Positions 43,201 through 51,781 of a DNA stretch of 64,000 nt are shown piece after piece. The position numbers were made by a program, and so were the translations under genes. Position 1 is the stretch's first letter. Each line of letters starts with the position of its first letter. The notes beneath the pieces are model-generated. The model searched no databases. It was not told where the DNA came from and saw only the letters and a program-made list of their open reading frames with translations. The DNA is from Leptolyngbyaceae cyanobacterium JSC-12 (lineage in GTDB: Bacteria; Cyanobacteriota; Cyanobacteriia; Leptolyngbyales; Leptolyngbyaceae): assembly GCA_000309945.1 (NCBI GenBank), contig CM001633.1, positions 2,514,292 through 2,578,291 of the forward strand. Direction: 5' to 3'.

Positions 43201-43305
43201 AAAGATATTCAAACTCTAAAACTTGAGCCATTTGATCAAGCCTGTACCGAATTTTCCCTGTCCAATTTCAGTTTGTATCAGCGGGCAGATGTTGCAAACA
43301 ATTGA
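40255..43305 (+). CDS. Large multi-pass membrane protein of unknown function, GT-C-like
   Basis: A 1016-residue protein. About 14 hydrophobic segments occupy residues ~15-660, followed by a ~360-residue soluble C-terminal region. A loop around residues 325-360, FIPPDDYHWGEFLLPWWLLK, with paired Asp and a nearby QDYEPARG, looks like the substrate loop of GT-C transferases. The C-terminal part contains ARYFHLNYAPPMPAAAYNLVHI and EFIFMIRPEYRDRL. GGAGGTGAGG lies ~7 bases before the ATG. It is a neighbour of DUF2142, GT2 and amidase genes, so a role in envelope glycans is likely, but I do not recognise the family. Confidence 0.7.
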   Translation: MRAQKLLETLSSRPFLVWEYLLSSLLLACVVARGVAIASDAFFPQKYTQLVVGNLAWEVGSKHPDYLLLLSFILSLFLIYIGLQWFAASIQGVNGEAAEAAFREILIYALLPAGVWIGNIFVNSKPTLEFVIVSAVLVLLAIAFTAGLLHKRFVFLSSTDHLACTGSSLLTILLALLGGNALFLALARLNLNWQFTETQVILASVSTVLVVGCLLIVVWIWRKSGLEPLQKQLRSLLGISQLFLPLSFFILLPTPWVNHQQKFYGYSISPILYIVLISLVLLNYLDIIWRLRKPTSYDITSIFSIISPLSLIALLIYMKSPITGVSFIPPDDYHWGEFLLPWWLLKQFHYIPFQDYEPARGLINYVPGFLADLFFDQTAASYLAVTARAPQFLPYLTIGFLVISRSIGVLPAFLALALIPNPNNIYEIDLMLTAGLCILVGFFLKQKPVSWLGIWLILCMSLILFAPGQGGLFTIATFPLAAFMLYQAIRQQRQNLIKTAIAIAVIAIFLSLVTPLDQMMLGAVRYGVEQSALNSVAYGAEWFKSVGSNTFLTYPLWEFLRTSWIVISALIGFLVYQTIIYRKVAERQRFLIFAIPLFLITILIIPRAAGRIDSGTFSRLGLTSVWTMCLVLPIILLSCFGQRAKALILIVFAILGSLLTSGMEETLPSLERLVQHPVQAINVTGMNFIDGKQVGLPTLDNAILDPEHLQRLQRMKAILSTLLKPEETYLDLTNKNARYFHLNYAPPMPAAAYNLVHINQQRRTIQRVESHSVPIAVALADLIYLDYYSLALRTHLLYRYVAENYIPFKVDEFIFMIRPEYRDRLNQLTASQRSESGFSSGVLIGDTEALRLNLLDRAFRVANFEGIPSSWGRSLNSLPVRKISDIPFNPTLQSIEHLGGDRYKVTGTNPTITLDLSSLKVNGRDSGLLAFDFACKKRSKGKLAIRWESVSTPPDPDAIVRLTPRNGKQIVPLDAAPRWLLAKDIQTLKLEPFDQACTEFSLSNFSLYQRADVANN

Positions 43306-43375
43306 AACAAAATTACGCTGCCCATCAGAGGAAACCCTGTAAACTTGAGACTTGCTATTGACTGTGCTTGTCTTA

Positions 43376-45220
43376 ATGAAACGGCTCCTCCATCACAACC
43401 TGAAAGCCCTAACAAAGGGGATTTCCCTTTTCTCTTTTGCGCGCTCTGTTACCCTTTTAGGTGTAATCTTGTGTGCAATTATTCTGGTGTCGTCTGTTCC
43501 ACCAATTGCGGCAAAACAATCGCTGTTTGTTGCCTATCCACCCACTGCTCACGAAACCACTGCCAGCAAAATCTTCTTGATTGGAACCGCACCTAAAGGT
43601 GGGGAAGTTACGGTGAACGGACAGGCGATCGCACGCAATGCCGCAGGGCATTTTGCTCCTAGTTTTCCGCTTAAGGTTGGGCTGAACTTATTTACACTGC
43701 GATATGGCAATCAGGAAGTCCGGTTGAATGTTACCCGCACCAATCCCAGCCTTCAACTCTCCTCTAGTACAGATTTTGTACCTGGTTCGCTTACACCCGC
43801 TGTAAACATTGGGCGTCAACCGAATGAGTGGCTGTGTTTTGGTGCAACCGCACCCCAAGGGGCAACCGTTACGGTTCGGCTGGCAAACAGTCAGGCAATT
43901 CCTCTCTCTCCCCAAAAGCAGTTTGTTGAATTGCCCCCTAACTCTGCCGTCTTGACTCAACAAAATCAACCAGCAACCCTGCCTGCACCTGGTTTCTATC
44001 AAGGCTGTACCCGGACTGTGCTAGTCGGCAACCTGGGGCAACCCATTTTTGAACTAAACATTGGTGACCAACGCAGGCAACAAACCGGGACTGGTAGCGT
44101 CCAAATTCTCGCACCGGCCCAATTAGAAGTTGCAGAAGTCACCGCAGAAGCGGGTACAGCACGAACGGGACCTGGTACAGATTACTCTCGCCTGACACCG
44201 CTTCCAAAAGGTACCCAGGCAAGCATTACCGGGTATGAGGGAGAGTGGGTACGGCTAGATTATGGCGGCTGGATTCGGCGCAGTGAAGTGCAAGTCCGTA
44301 AAGCCAGCACTCCGCCGTCTTCCTTGATTCGTAGTATCAAAGCTCGACAAACTAGTGGCTGGACGGAGATTGTGTTTCCGTTGCAAGTTCCGGTTCCAGT
44401 AAGTGTGCAACAGGGCGATCGCACATTTACGCTGACCCTGCACAACACCACTGCCCAAACTGACACTATTAAGCTTAACGATGATCCGATAATTGCTCGT
44501 CTCGACTGGACTCAAGCCCAGCCCGGACAGGTGCAATATGTTTTTAATCTCAAAACCAGTCAGCAATGGGGCTATCAGCTGCGCTACGAGGGCACTAGCC
44601 TGATCCTGGCACTCAGGCATCCACCCAAACTCAGGCAGGGAGCCTCGGCAACGCGATCGCTGGCTGGGTTAAAAATTTTGCTCGATCCAGGGCACGGCGG
44701 TCCTGAAGACCTGGGTGCCCGTGGTCCCACAGGTACACCAGAGAAAAACGTAGCACTGACGATTTCCAAACTAGTCCGCAATGAACTGATGCAACGAGGC
44801 GCAACCGTGACAATGACTCGCGAGAACGATGTGGATGTAGGATTGCAAGAGCGGGTTAACCAAATTCATCAAGACCAGCCCCATCTCGCCCTGAGCCTGC
44901 ACTACAATGCCCTCCCCGACGATGGAGATGCGCTTCACACGAAAGGTGTTGGTATATTTTGGTATCATGCCCAAGCGCATAGTCTGGCTGTATCTTTGCA
45001 CAATTACCTGGTTACAACGCTCAAACGCCCTTCGTATGGCGTGTTCTGGAATAATTTAGCACTGACCCGCCCGGCGATTGCTCCTGCGATATTGCTGGAA
45101 CTGGGATTCATGATCAATCCCGACGAGTACGAATGGATTGTCAACCCCAAAGAGCAACGGCGTTTAGCGCAAGCGATCGCAGACGGCATTGTTCAATGGA
45201 CTCGACAATCACTCAACTAA
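43376..45220 (+). CDS. N-acetylmuramoyl-L-alanine amidase with SH3-like domain
   Basis: A 614-residue exported cell-wall hydrolase. An N-terminal signal anchor (about residues 24-46) is followed by a beta-rich region of ~190 residues, a bacterial SH3 domain (TAEAGTARTGPGTDYSRL ... GEWVRLDYGGWI), an AMIN-like beta segment, and a C-terminal Amidase_3 domain. The zinc and catalytic residues are all present: LDPGHGG, the Glu of GTPEKNVAL, the His of LSLHYNAL and the Glu of LLELGFM. It cleaves the amide between MurNAc and the peptide. ATG at 43376 is preferred to a TTG 8 codons upstream. It follows the 1016-residue gene by 70 bp. Confidence 0.9.
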   Translation: MKRLLHHNLKALTKGISLFSFARSVTLLGVILCAIILVSSVPPIAAKQSLFVAYPPTAHETTASKIFLIGTAPKGGEVTVNGQAIARNAAGHFAPSFPLKVGLNLFTLRYGNQEVRLNVTRTNPSLQLSSSTDFVPGSLTPAVNIGRQPNEWLCFGATAPQGATVTVRLANSQAIPLSPQKQFVELPPNSAVLTQQNQPATLPAPGFYQGCTRTVLVGNLGQPIFELNIGDQRRQQTGTGSVQILAPAQLEVAEVTAEAGTARTGPGTDYSRLTPLPKGTQASITGYEGEWVRLDYGGWIRRSEVQVRKASTPPSSLIRSIKARQTSGWTEIVFPLQVPVPVSVQQGDRTFTLTLHNTTAQTDTIKLNDDPIIARLDWTQAQPGQVQYVFNLKTSQQWGYQLRYEGTSLILALRHPPKLRQGASATRSLAGLKILLDPGHGGPEDLGARGPTGTPEKNVALTISKLVRNELMQRGATVTMTRENDVDVGLQERVNQIHQDQPHLALSLHYNALPDDGDALHTKGVGIFWYHAQAHSLAVSLHNYLVTTLKRPSYGVFWNNLALTRPAIAPAILLELGFMINPDEYEWIVNPKEQRRLAQAIADGIVQWTRQSLN

Positions 45221-45383
45221 AACGATCTGATTCAGTTTCCCCCTCTCGATTACGATGCCCTGTGTTGAGAATAGCTAAGGATGACTGTTAAGAGTTGATT
45301 GATGCTCTGGGCTTCAAACCAGGCAGAGCTACTACAATTGATGCAAAGATTGTGATGAAAACCTCGATTGGAGCGCGATCGCA

Positions 45384-45755
45384 ATGACTGAAGCCAGAAA
45401 TGTGTTGGGCGGAACGCTACAAGCCTGTTGCACCTCCCCCATGACTGGGTTTTACCGGGATGGTTTCTGCAACACGGGTGCTGGAGATGTTGGTGCTCAT
45501 ATAGTGTGTGCCCAGGTCACTCAAGAATTTTTGGACTACACCAAAGCCCAGGGTAATGATTTAAGCACTCCAGTTCCGGCTTTTAACTTTCCAGGGCTGA
45601 AACCAGGCGATCGCTGGTGTTTATGCGCATCGCGCTGGAAAGAAGCCCTCGATGATGGCATCGCCCCACCTGTAGTTCTCGAAGCCACCCACGCCTCCGC
45701 TCTGGAATATGTCTCCCTTGCCGACCTGCAACAACACGCGCTTAAGGTGGTATAG
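45384..45755 (+). CDS. DUF2237 family protein
   Basis: A 123-residue protein. ARNVLGGTLQACCTSPMTGFYRDGFC and GDVGAHIVCAQVTQEFLDYTKAQGNDL are hallmark DUF2237 segments, and the C-terminal PGDRWCLCASRWKEAL completes the pattern. Five Cys residues (CC, C in DGFC, C in IVC, CLC) are conserved in kind and could bind metal or take part in redox. Function is unknown. It is a single gene between the amidase and ttcA. Confidence 0.9.
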   Translation: MTEARNVLGGTLQACCTSPMTGFYRDGFCNTGAGDVGAHIVCAQVTQEFLDYTKAQGNDLSTPVPAFNFPGLKPGDRWCLCASRWKEALDDGIAPPVVLEATHASALEYVSLADLQQHALKVV

Positions 45756-45878
45756 ATAAAGACCAGAAGTGAGGGAGATAGGGGGATGGAGCGATTGGGA
45801 TTAAGGAGTTGGTGAGTTTTGGATGTTGAAGGTCTTCCCTATCTCCCTTGCCTTGCTTGGCTCAAATCCTTCTGACTT

Positions 45879-46697
45879 CTAACTCCTGACTCCTCCCCTA
45901 TTCCCAATGCCTAAATTCCTAAAATCAAACAACGATCGATCTGCCAAATGCGAGGAAACAACGGTTTGTAGACTGGTGAAAATACTTTCCAGCCGTCCCG
46001 GCTGCTCCTGCTCCCAGGTTTGCAACATTCGTTTAATTTGGACTCGCTGCAAGTTTTCTTGTGAACCGCAGAGGTTGCAGGGAATGATTGGGAATTGGCG
46101 GAGTTGGGCGTACTGCTTAATAAGCGATTCGGGACAGTAGGCAAGAGGCCGAATGACAAGGTGTTGACCATCATCGCTCAATAGTTTGGGAGGCATGGCT
46201 TTTAACTGCCCAGTATGAAACAGGTTGAGAAATAAGGTTTCGAGGATGTCATCCCGATGGTGACCCAGGGCAATTTTGGTAGCACCTTCTTCGCTGGCAA
46301 CCTGGTACAAAATGCCACGTCGCAAGCGAGAGCAGAGGCTGCACAGGGTTTTGCCTTCGGGAATCAGACGGGTTACCGTGCGGTAGGTATCTGCTTCTAC
46401 AATGCGGTAAGGGACACCAACAGATTCCAGGTAGGTTGGTAAAACGTGGGTAGGAAAGCCCGGTTGCTTTTGATCCAGGTTTACAGCAAGCAGTTCAAAC
46501 CGGATGGGGGCGCGGCTTTGTAGTTGCAGGAGCAGATCCAGCAGGGTATAAGAATCTTTGCCGCCGGAGAGGCACACCATCACGCGATCGCCCGCCTCGA
46601 TTAGGTTGTAATCATGAATCGCTTTACCTACTAGGCTCCGTAGTTGCGTTTGCAACTTTGTCACAGACTTTGACTGAGGAGTTTGCGTGGCTGCCAT
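45879..46697 (-). CDS. ttcA: tRNA 2-thiocytidine biosynthesis protein TtcA
   Basis: A 272-residue tRNA-thiolating enzyme. The PP-loop is SGGKDS (44-49); C119 and C122 in [11 protein letters not shown] and C207 (with C210) in IPCNLCG are the cluster-binding cysteines of the TtcA family, which binds a [4Fe-4S] cluster. [16 protein letters not shown] is the typical PP-loop ATPase helix. It adds sulfur to cytidine 32 of certain tRNAs. The gene is divergent from the phosphoesterase gene with a 42-bp gap. Confidence 0.93.
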   Translation of the reverse strand: MAATQTPQSKSVTKLQTQLRSLVGKAIHDYNLIEAGDRVMVCLSGGKDSYTLLDLLLQLQSRAPIRFELLAVNLDQKQPGFPTHVLPTYLESVGVPYRIVEADTYRTVTRLIPEGKTLCSLCSRLRRGILYQVASEEGATKIALGHHRDDILETLFLNLFHTGQLKAMPPKLLSDDGQHLVIRPLAYCPESLIKQYAQLRQFPIIPCNLCGSQENLQRVQIKRMLQTWEQEQPGRLESIFTSLQTVVSSHLADRSLFDFRNLGIGNRGGVRS

Positions 46698-46739
46698 GCG
46701 ATCGCTCTCTAGAAAATTCGCCCTCTATTTTATCCAGCT

Positions 46740-47390
46740 ATGCATACGATTACGGTTCTGGGAAATCGCCTTCATTTACTACCTCAGAAAGCAATTTATA
46801 TTGAACAACTCAATGCACTATTGGTATCAGACGTACATTTGGGTAAAGCTGAAACATTCCAGTCTCATGGAGTCCCGATTCCAAATACCCTCAATCAAGA
46901 CAGCCTCAACCGCTTGCAGGATTTATGCGTTCAGTTTGACGTGGATTATCTGTTCGTCCTGGGTGATTTGTTTCACTCAAAGTTTGCCCTTGTGGATGAA
47001 GTCCTCAACCACTGGTTGGAGTTTGTGCAACAGTTGAATGTGAGTGTGCAATTGATCGTGGGTAACCATGATCGCTCCCTCGTGCCAGTGCTAAAATGCC
47101 TCTCGATTCAGTGCATTCTCGATTCCATTCAAATCGATAATCTCGTCCTTAGTCACGAACCCACTCCCCAACCAAACTGCCTGAATATCTGTGGGCATGT
47201 GCACCCCTGTGTGCGAATTAAAACCAAACTCGATAATTTGCGATTGCCCTGTTTCTATCTGGAAACTTCACAAAATTTGTTGATTTTGCCATCCTTTGGA
47301 GCTTTTACAGGCAGTTACGAAGTGGCGATTGCAAAAGATGCAACCGCTTACGTCATTGCCGAAAATTCAGTGATTGTGCTAGATGCTTAA
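46740..47390 (+). CDS. PdeM-like metallophosphoesterase
   Basis: A 216-residue calcineurin-like phosphoesterase. Metal motifs are in order: SDVHLGKA, GDLFHS, VGNHD and GHVHP. The form matches the ligase-associated DNA damage response endonuclease PdeM family, but no ligase or helicase partner is nearby, so a DNA-repair role is an inference only. The ATG at 46740 is the first Met; it is divergent from ttcA. Confidence 0.82.
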   Translation: MHTITVLGNRLHLLPQKAIYIEQLNALLVSDVHLGKAETFQSHGVPIPNTLNQDSLNRLQDLCVQFDVDYLFVLGDLFHSKFALVDEVLNHWLEFVQQLNVSVQLIVGNHDRSLVPVLKCLSIQCILDSIQIDNLVLSHEPTPQPNCLNICGHVHPCVRIKTKLDNLRLPCFYLETSQNLLILPSFGAFTGSYEVAIAKDATAYVIAENSVIVLDA

Positions 47391-47432
47391 TAGCAACAGA
47401 CTTTAAAGATTGCCTGTAATCGAGCGATCGCC

Positions 47433-47450
47433 TAGTGTAGTCTTACACTA
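47433..47450. other. Short stem-loop between the phosphoesterase and vipp1 genes
   Basis: TAGTGTA / TACACTA, 7 bp with a GTCT loop, lies 43 bp after the phosphoesterase stop. No T tract follows (AAGGAG). It may mark a processing point or be chance. Confidence 0.3.
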
Positions 47451-47617
47451 AGGAGAAATCAGCCACACCTCTCACCGGATATCTACCGTTGAATATCCTG
47501 AAAATAACGCTATGGTAGAGGCGGAAACATCAAACCAATGAAATTCATTGAGTCTCCGCAGGCAGGGTTTGCCAGCCTGGATTTCCCTTACACACAGTCT
47601 AGAGAAGGATAGCAGTC

Positions 47618-48391
47618 ATGGGATTGTTTGACCGTGTTAGCCGGGTCGTGCGTGCAAACTTGAACGATTTAGTCAGTAAAGCTGAAGACCCGGAAAAGAT
47701 TCTGGAACAGACCATTCTGGATATGCAGGAAGACCTGGTGCAGATGCGGCAGGCTGTTGCCAGCGCGATCGCCAGTCAAAAACGGACCCAACAGCAATAC
47801 AATCAGGCTCAGACCGAAGCCAACAACTGGCAACAACGAGCCCAACTTGCTCTGCAAAAAGGGGATGAAACCCTGGCACGGGAAGCACTGGTGCGGAAAA
47901 AGACCCATAGCGAAACAGCAGCATCCCTCAAAACCCAACTCGACCAGCAAACCGCCATGGTCGATACTTTGAAACGGAATTTGATCGCGCTGGAAGGCAA
48001 AATTTCTGAGGCGAAAACCAAGAAAGATATGCTCAAAGCCCGCGCTAGTGCTGCCAAAGCCAATGAGCAACTGCAAAACGTGGTAGGCAGGATGAGCACC
48101 AGCAGTGCCATGGCAGCCTTTGAGCGGATGGAAGAAAAAGTGATGATTATGGAAGCTCGTTCTCAGGCAGCAGCAGAACTGGCAGGAGCCGATTTGGAAA
48201 GTCAATTTGCCATGTTGGAATCAGGCAACGATGTAGATGATGAACTGGCGGCGATGAAAGCCCAACTACTAGGTGGGACTGCGGCACAGGATCAAGCCCA
48301 GTTGCCAGGAACTACCCAAGCCGCTGACAAACCTAAAGGTGATGTCGATGATGAGTTGGAAGCATTGAAGACAAAGTTAGATCAACTTTAG
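47618..48391 (+). CDS. vipp1: PspA/IM30 (Vipp1) membrane-remodelling protein
   Basis: A 257-residue member of the ESCRT-III-like PspA/Vipp1 family, which builds rings and rods on the cytoplasmic face of thylakoid and plasma membranes. The N-terminal amphipathic helix MGLFDRVSRVVRANLNDLV and the DPEKILEQTILDMQEDLV segment are characteristic, followed by a long coiled coil. After the PspA core the sequence has two related blocks, NDVDDELAAMKAQLLGG and GDVDDELEALKTKLDQL; the second is the C-terminal helix found in Vipp1 but not in PspA. On that basis I favour Vipp1. Confidence 0.88.
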   Translation: MGLFDRVSRVVRANLNDLVSKAEDPEKILEQTILDMQEDLVQMRQAVASAIASQKRTQQQYNQAQTEANNWQQRAQLALQKGDETLAREALVRKKTHSETAASLKTQLDQQTAMVDTLKRNLIALEGKISEAKTKKDMLKARASAAKANEQLQNVVGRMSTSSAMAAFERMEEKVMIMEARSQAAAELAGADLESQFAMLESGNDVDDELAAMKAQLLGGTAAQDQAQLPGTTQAADKPKGDVDDELEALKTKLDQL

Positions 48392-48448
48392 GGGAATCCA
48401 CTTTAGGGATAGGGAACTATCACTCAACGAGTTTTTAATTTCCTAGAT

Positions 48449-48507
48449 GCCTCAGATATTGACTGTATTTGCTATTGCACAGCAAAACGAGTCACAATAT
48501 CTGAGGC
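48449..48507 (+). other. Long imperfect hairpin between vipp1 and the thioredoxin gene
   Basis: A 12-bp perfect stem GCCTCAGATATT (48449-48460) / AATATCTGAGGC (48496-48507) encloses GACT/AGTC and then TTTGCT/AGCAAA, with a loop of ATTGCAC and a 3x3 internal loop. It lies 58 bp after the vipp1 stop and 34 bp before the thioredoxin ATG. Only CTTTGG follows, so it is not a standard terminator. It could be a processing or stability element for a joint transcript. Confidence 0.65.
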
Positions 48508-48540
48508 TTTGGTTATTAGAGGCACAGTTTGGGAAAGACT

Positions 48541-48864
48541 ATGAGCAGCGTCATCACAATTACCGATGCTGAGTTTAAAGATCAGGTTCTAGAAGCAACT
48601 CAGCCGGTGTTGGTTTATTTCTGGGCATCTTGGTGTGGACCTTGCCGCTTAATGACTCCGATTATGGATGGTGTGGCAGCAGACTACGGCGATCGCCTAA
48701 AGGTAGTGAAGATGGAAGTAGATCCCAATCCGGAGTCGGTGAAGGCTTACAAGGTAGAAGGAGTACCAGCATTTCGCCTGTTTCAACAGGGAGAAGTAGT
48801 GGAGTCACTGGAAGGCGCAATTCCAAAACAAAAAGTGGAAGAGATGCTCAGTTCACATCTTTAG
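48541..48864 (+). CDS. Thioredoxin
   Basis: A 107-residue thioredoxin fold protein with the active site WCGPC (residues 31-35) and cis-Pro in VEGVPAFRLF. ATG at 48541 (MSSVITITDAEF) is chosen because a GGGA block lies 8-10 bases upstream; the frame extends four codons further. It would reduce disulfides in cytosolic enzymes. Which cyanobacterial thioredoxin class (m, x, y) cannot be decided here. Confidence 0.9.
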   Translation: MSSVITITDAEFKDQVLEATQPVLVYFWASWCGPCRLMTPIMDGVAADYGDRLKVVKMEVDPNPESVKAYKVEGVPAFRLFQQGEVVESLEGAIPKQKVEEMLSSHL

Positions 48865-48977
48865 TTCACATAGAGAGGCAGAGGTGGAGTCTAGGGTGTG
48901 GAGAAGGCATCTATGACTTCGGCTGCTACACTGGAATCTCTAAACTGGCGGAATGCTGAGAGCTAAGGGGGTTCACG

Positions 48978-50201
48978 ATGGAATTTGCAAACCGATTAAA
49001 GCCGCTCCAAGCAAATGTTTTTGCAGATATGGATCAGGCAAAAGCAAAGGCGAAGTTAGCTGGACGAGCGATCATCGATTTGTCGCTAGGATCGTCTGAT
49101 TTGCCAACCCAAGCGCATGTGCTCGATGCGATCGCCCAATCTCTCCCCGACCCCAGCACTCACGGTTATTTACTGTTTCATGGTACTCAGGCATTTCGGC
49201 AGGCGGCAGCAAACTGGTACACTCAAAAATTTGGCATTGCGGTTGACCCAGAAACCGAAGTCCTTCCTCTGATTGGTTCGCAAGAAGGTACAGCTCATTT
49301 ACCACTAGCAATTCTGAATCCGGGCGACTTTGCATTGTTACAAGATCCGGGCTACCCCTCCCATGCAGGTGGTGTTCATCTGGCAAGCGGGCAAGTTTAC
49401 CCCATGCCATTGCTGGCAGAAAACAACTTTTTGCCCGTTTTTGCTGATATTCCTGCCCCGGTGCTGCCTCAGGCAAAGATGATGGTACTGAGTTATCCTC
49501 ACAATCCCACGACAGCAACTGCTTCATTGGACTTTTTCCGGAAAGCTGTTGCTTTTTGCCAGCAGCATCGCATGGTTCTGGTACATGATTTTCCCTACGT
49601 GGATTTGGTATTTCCCAACGATCTCTCCCCCTCCCCTCTTTCCACCCCCTTATCCTCTCATAGCCTTGCCCCCTCTATTCTCCAGGCAGATCCAGAGAAG
49701 ACCGTTTCTATCGAGTTTTTCACCATGTCCAAGTCTTACAACATGGGTGGGTTTCGGGTCGGCTACGCGATCGGTAATCGGGAGTTAATTCGAGCCTTAC
49801 GGCAGGTCAAAGCTGTTGTTGACTTTAATCAGTATCGAGGGATTTTGAATGGAGCGATCGCGGCCCTCAGTGGACCGCAAGATGGTGTGCAATCTGCGGT
49901 GAATACTTTCCGCCAGCGTCGCGATGTCTTTGTCAGCGCTTTACACAAGATTGGCTGGCAGGTGCCCGTTCCAACCGCCACGATGTACATCTGGGCAAAA
50001 CTGCCGGAACCCTGGACACAGGACTCCATCGGCTTTTGTACCCGGTTGGTAGAAGCCACAGGTGTTGCCGTATCTCCAGGGGCAGGTTTTGGTAAGTCTG
50101 GTGAAGGCTACGTTCGCTTTGCCCTGGTTCACCCACCCCAAATCCTGGAAACCGCCGTTGATCACATTCACCGATTTCTGTCTGCACATGGCAGTGTATA
50201 A
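48978..50201 (+). CDS. Class I/II aminotransferase (DapL/AspC-like)
   Basis: A 407-residue PLP-dependent enzyme. The PLP Lys is in SKSYNMGGFRVG and the cofactor-binding Tyr/Asp region is in LSYPHNPTTA and VLVHDFPYVD. It resembles aminotransferases related to LL-diaminopimelate aminotransferase, but the substrate cannot be read from the sequence. An extra loop of ~25 Ser/Pro-rich residues (NDLSPSPLSTPLSSHSLAPS) interrupts the large domain and looks like an insertion. Confidence 0.88.
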   Translation: MEFANRLKPLQANVFADMDQAKAKAKLAGRAIIDLSLGSSDLPTQAHVLDAIAQSLPDPSTHGYLLFHGTQAFRQAAANWYTQKFGIAVDPETEVLPLIGSQEGTAHLPLAILNPGDFALLQDPGYPSHAGGVHLASGQVYPMPLLAENNFLPVFADIPAPVLPQAKMMVLSYPHNPTTATASLDFFRKAVAFCQQHRMVLVHDFPYVDLVFPNDLSPSPLSTPLSSHSLAPSILQADPEKTVSIEFFTMSKSYNMGGFRVGYAIGNRELIRALRQVKAVVDFNQYRGILNGAIAALSGPQDGVQSAVNTFRQRRDVFVSALHKIGWQVPVPTATMYIWAKLPEPWTQDSIGFCTRLVEATGVAVSPGAGFGKSGEGYVRFALVHPPQILETAVDHIHRFLSAHGSV

Positions 50202-50260
50202 GCGAGTGAGGTGTACTAATGGCACCAACCCTTGACTGTAGTAGTGAAACGAGTGAAAAA

Positions 50261-51718
50261 CTACCGCAGATAGGGTAAAACTTGAACCGTTGGAGAACTA
50301 TCACTTGTACGCGATGCAGCGGTTAAACTAGCGCGACTAAACAAATACACATCGTCCCGTTCGTAGCGTAGACGAAAGCTGGGGTCTTGATGCGCACTTT
50401 CAATCAACTGCGTCACAATTTCTGGCGTGGTCATGCGACCAGGATGACGACGATTGAACAAAAGATAGTCATAGTCATCCAGCCGAACTACTTGCCCAGC
50501 AACTACCTTGATCACCTGCCGATGAGTGAGATGGGGAACGAGGGCTGCGGGAGCCAGGACTGCACCTCTGGTGGTAATTTGGGCGATCGCATCTCGGCTC
50601 GCCTGCCAGGTATCCAGCGTGCTGAGAAAGCGAGTACCAAACAATGACCATTGCGCCAACGCAACAAACGTCACCAGTGACCATAGCACCATGCGACGAG
50701 GGCGTTGAATCCAGCTATCACCTGCTGCCACTGTAGCGATGACTGCCAGGAAAAGAAATGGCACAATTGGCAGCGAATACTGATGCACCATATCTTTTAA
50801 GGCAGGGGAGGTGGATAACAAATTAATCGCTAATTGGGGAATTGCTGCCACAAGTGGAGCCAGATGCCGCACAGACAGTCCCCAGGCTAACGGCGATAGC
50901 AACAGCAGCAGATAGCCCAAATTTGGTAAGGTGATGAGCTTGCGCAGCAGTAAATCTGGACGCAGCAGAATGTTTAGCAAAATTTCTGGAATGGTTTTGC
51001 CGAACTCCGCAAAATGGGAAGTGCCCAACACTCCCGCAGGCTGAAAGTGGGGCAAAATCACCTGAGTCGCCAGAATAAACCAGACAATGCCTGTGCTGAA
51101 GGCGATCGCACCGTATACCCGCCGCTGTTCAAACACCCACAGCCACACACCCATTGCTGAGACCGTTAGCGATAGAGCATCCCGACAACCCAAAATGATA
51201 ACTACACAAACCACAAACCAGAGGATATGCTGTGATCGCGCCGCTAGCACCGCCGCAAACAATAAGGGTAATGCAATGACTTCTGGGTGAAAATCAAACA
51301 GGTTGAGGTTAAATACCAGTGGGTAGAGCAGATACACTGCTGCGATCGCCGTTGCTTGATGCTCCTTCAATCCAGCTTGCTGAGCCAGATGTAAGAGGGG
51401 AATTGCCGCTGTCGCTAGCGCGATCGCCTGCACCAAAAATAGCCAGTGCACATCAGGATAAATCCGATACAGCAACGACAGGGGATAAAAGATCCAGGCA
51501 GCGTGATCTCCCAAAATATGGATATTCACAATTGTGGAAATAGGCGGCAACCCCTGACTAAGCAAGTACAGGGGCTGATCAAAAATGCCTAAGTCCCAGG
51601 CATGGGAATGCAACAACCCATGCCGCACAGTACTGGCAATCAGCAGAATCACTGCGCTACTAATCACCATCCCTATCCGTGAGCGCGACGGCACCACATC
51701 CTTTATCGACTGCAACAC
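50261..51718 (-). CDS. DUF2079 multi-pass membrane protein
   Basis: A 485-residue protein with about 10 membrane helices. HSHAWDLGIFDQPLYLLSQGLPP (about residues 37-59) is the DUF2079 signature loop, followed by GDHAAWIFYPLSLLY. The family has GT-C-like topology and is suspected to be glycosyltransferases. The soluble C-terminal ~90 residues contain TLDTWQASRDAIAQI and FRLRYERDDVYLF. It is convergent with the aminotransferase gene. Confidence 0.8.
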   Translation of the reverse strand: MLQSIKDVVPSRSRIGMVISSAVILLIASTVRHGLLHSHAWDLGIFDQPLYLLSQGLPPISTIVNIHILGDHAAWIFYPLSLLYRIYPDVHWLFLVQAIALATAAIPLLHLAQQAGLKEHQATAIAAVYLLYPLVFNLNLFDFHPEVIALPLLFAAVLAARSQHILWFVVCVVIILGCRDALSLTVSAMGVWLWVFEQRRVYGAIAFSTGIVWFILATQVILPHFQPAGVLGTSHFAEFGKTIPEILLNILLRPDLLLRKLITLPNLGYLLLLLSPLAWGLSVRHLAPLVAAIPQLAINLLSTSPALKDMVHQYSLPIVPFLFLAVIATVAAGDSWIQRPRRMVLWSLVTFVALAQWSLFGTRFLSTLDTWQASRDAIAQITTRGAVLAPAALVPHLTHRQVIKVVAGQVVRLDDYDYLLFNRRHPGRMTTPEIVTQLIESAHQDPSFRLRYERDDVYLFSRASLTAASRTSDSSPTVQVLPYLR

Positions 51719-51781
51719 CCCTTCCCCACTATTTCCTTTTTTCTGAAGCTATCACAGCCGCTAAAACAGCGAGAAGTTTGC

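Noticed and set aside
46687-47037. 116-codon plus-strand frame overlapping the PdeM-like gene
   Set aside because: A shadow of the phosphoesterase gene in another frame, starting inside ttcA.
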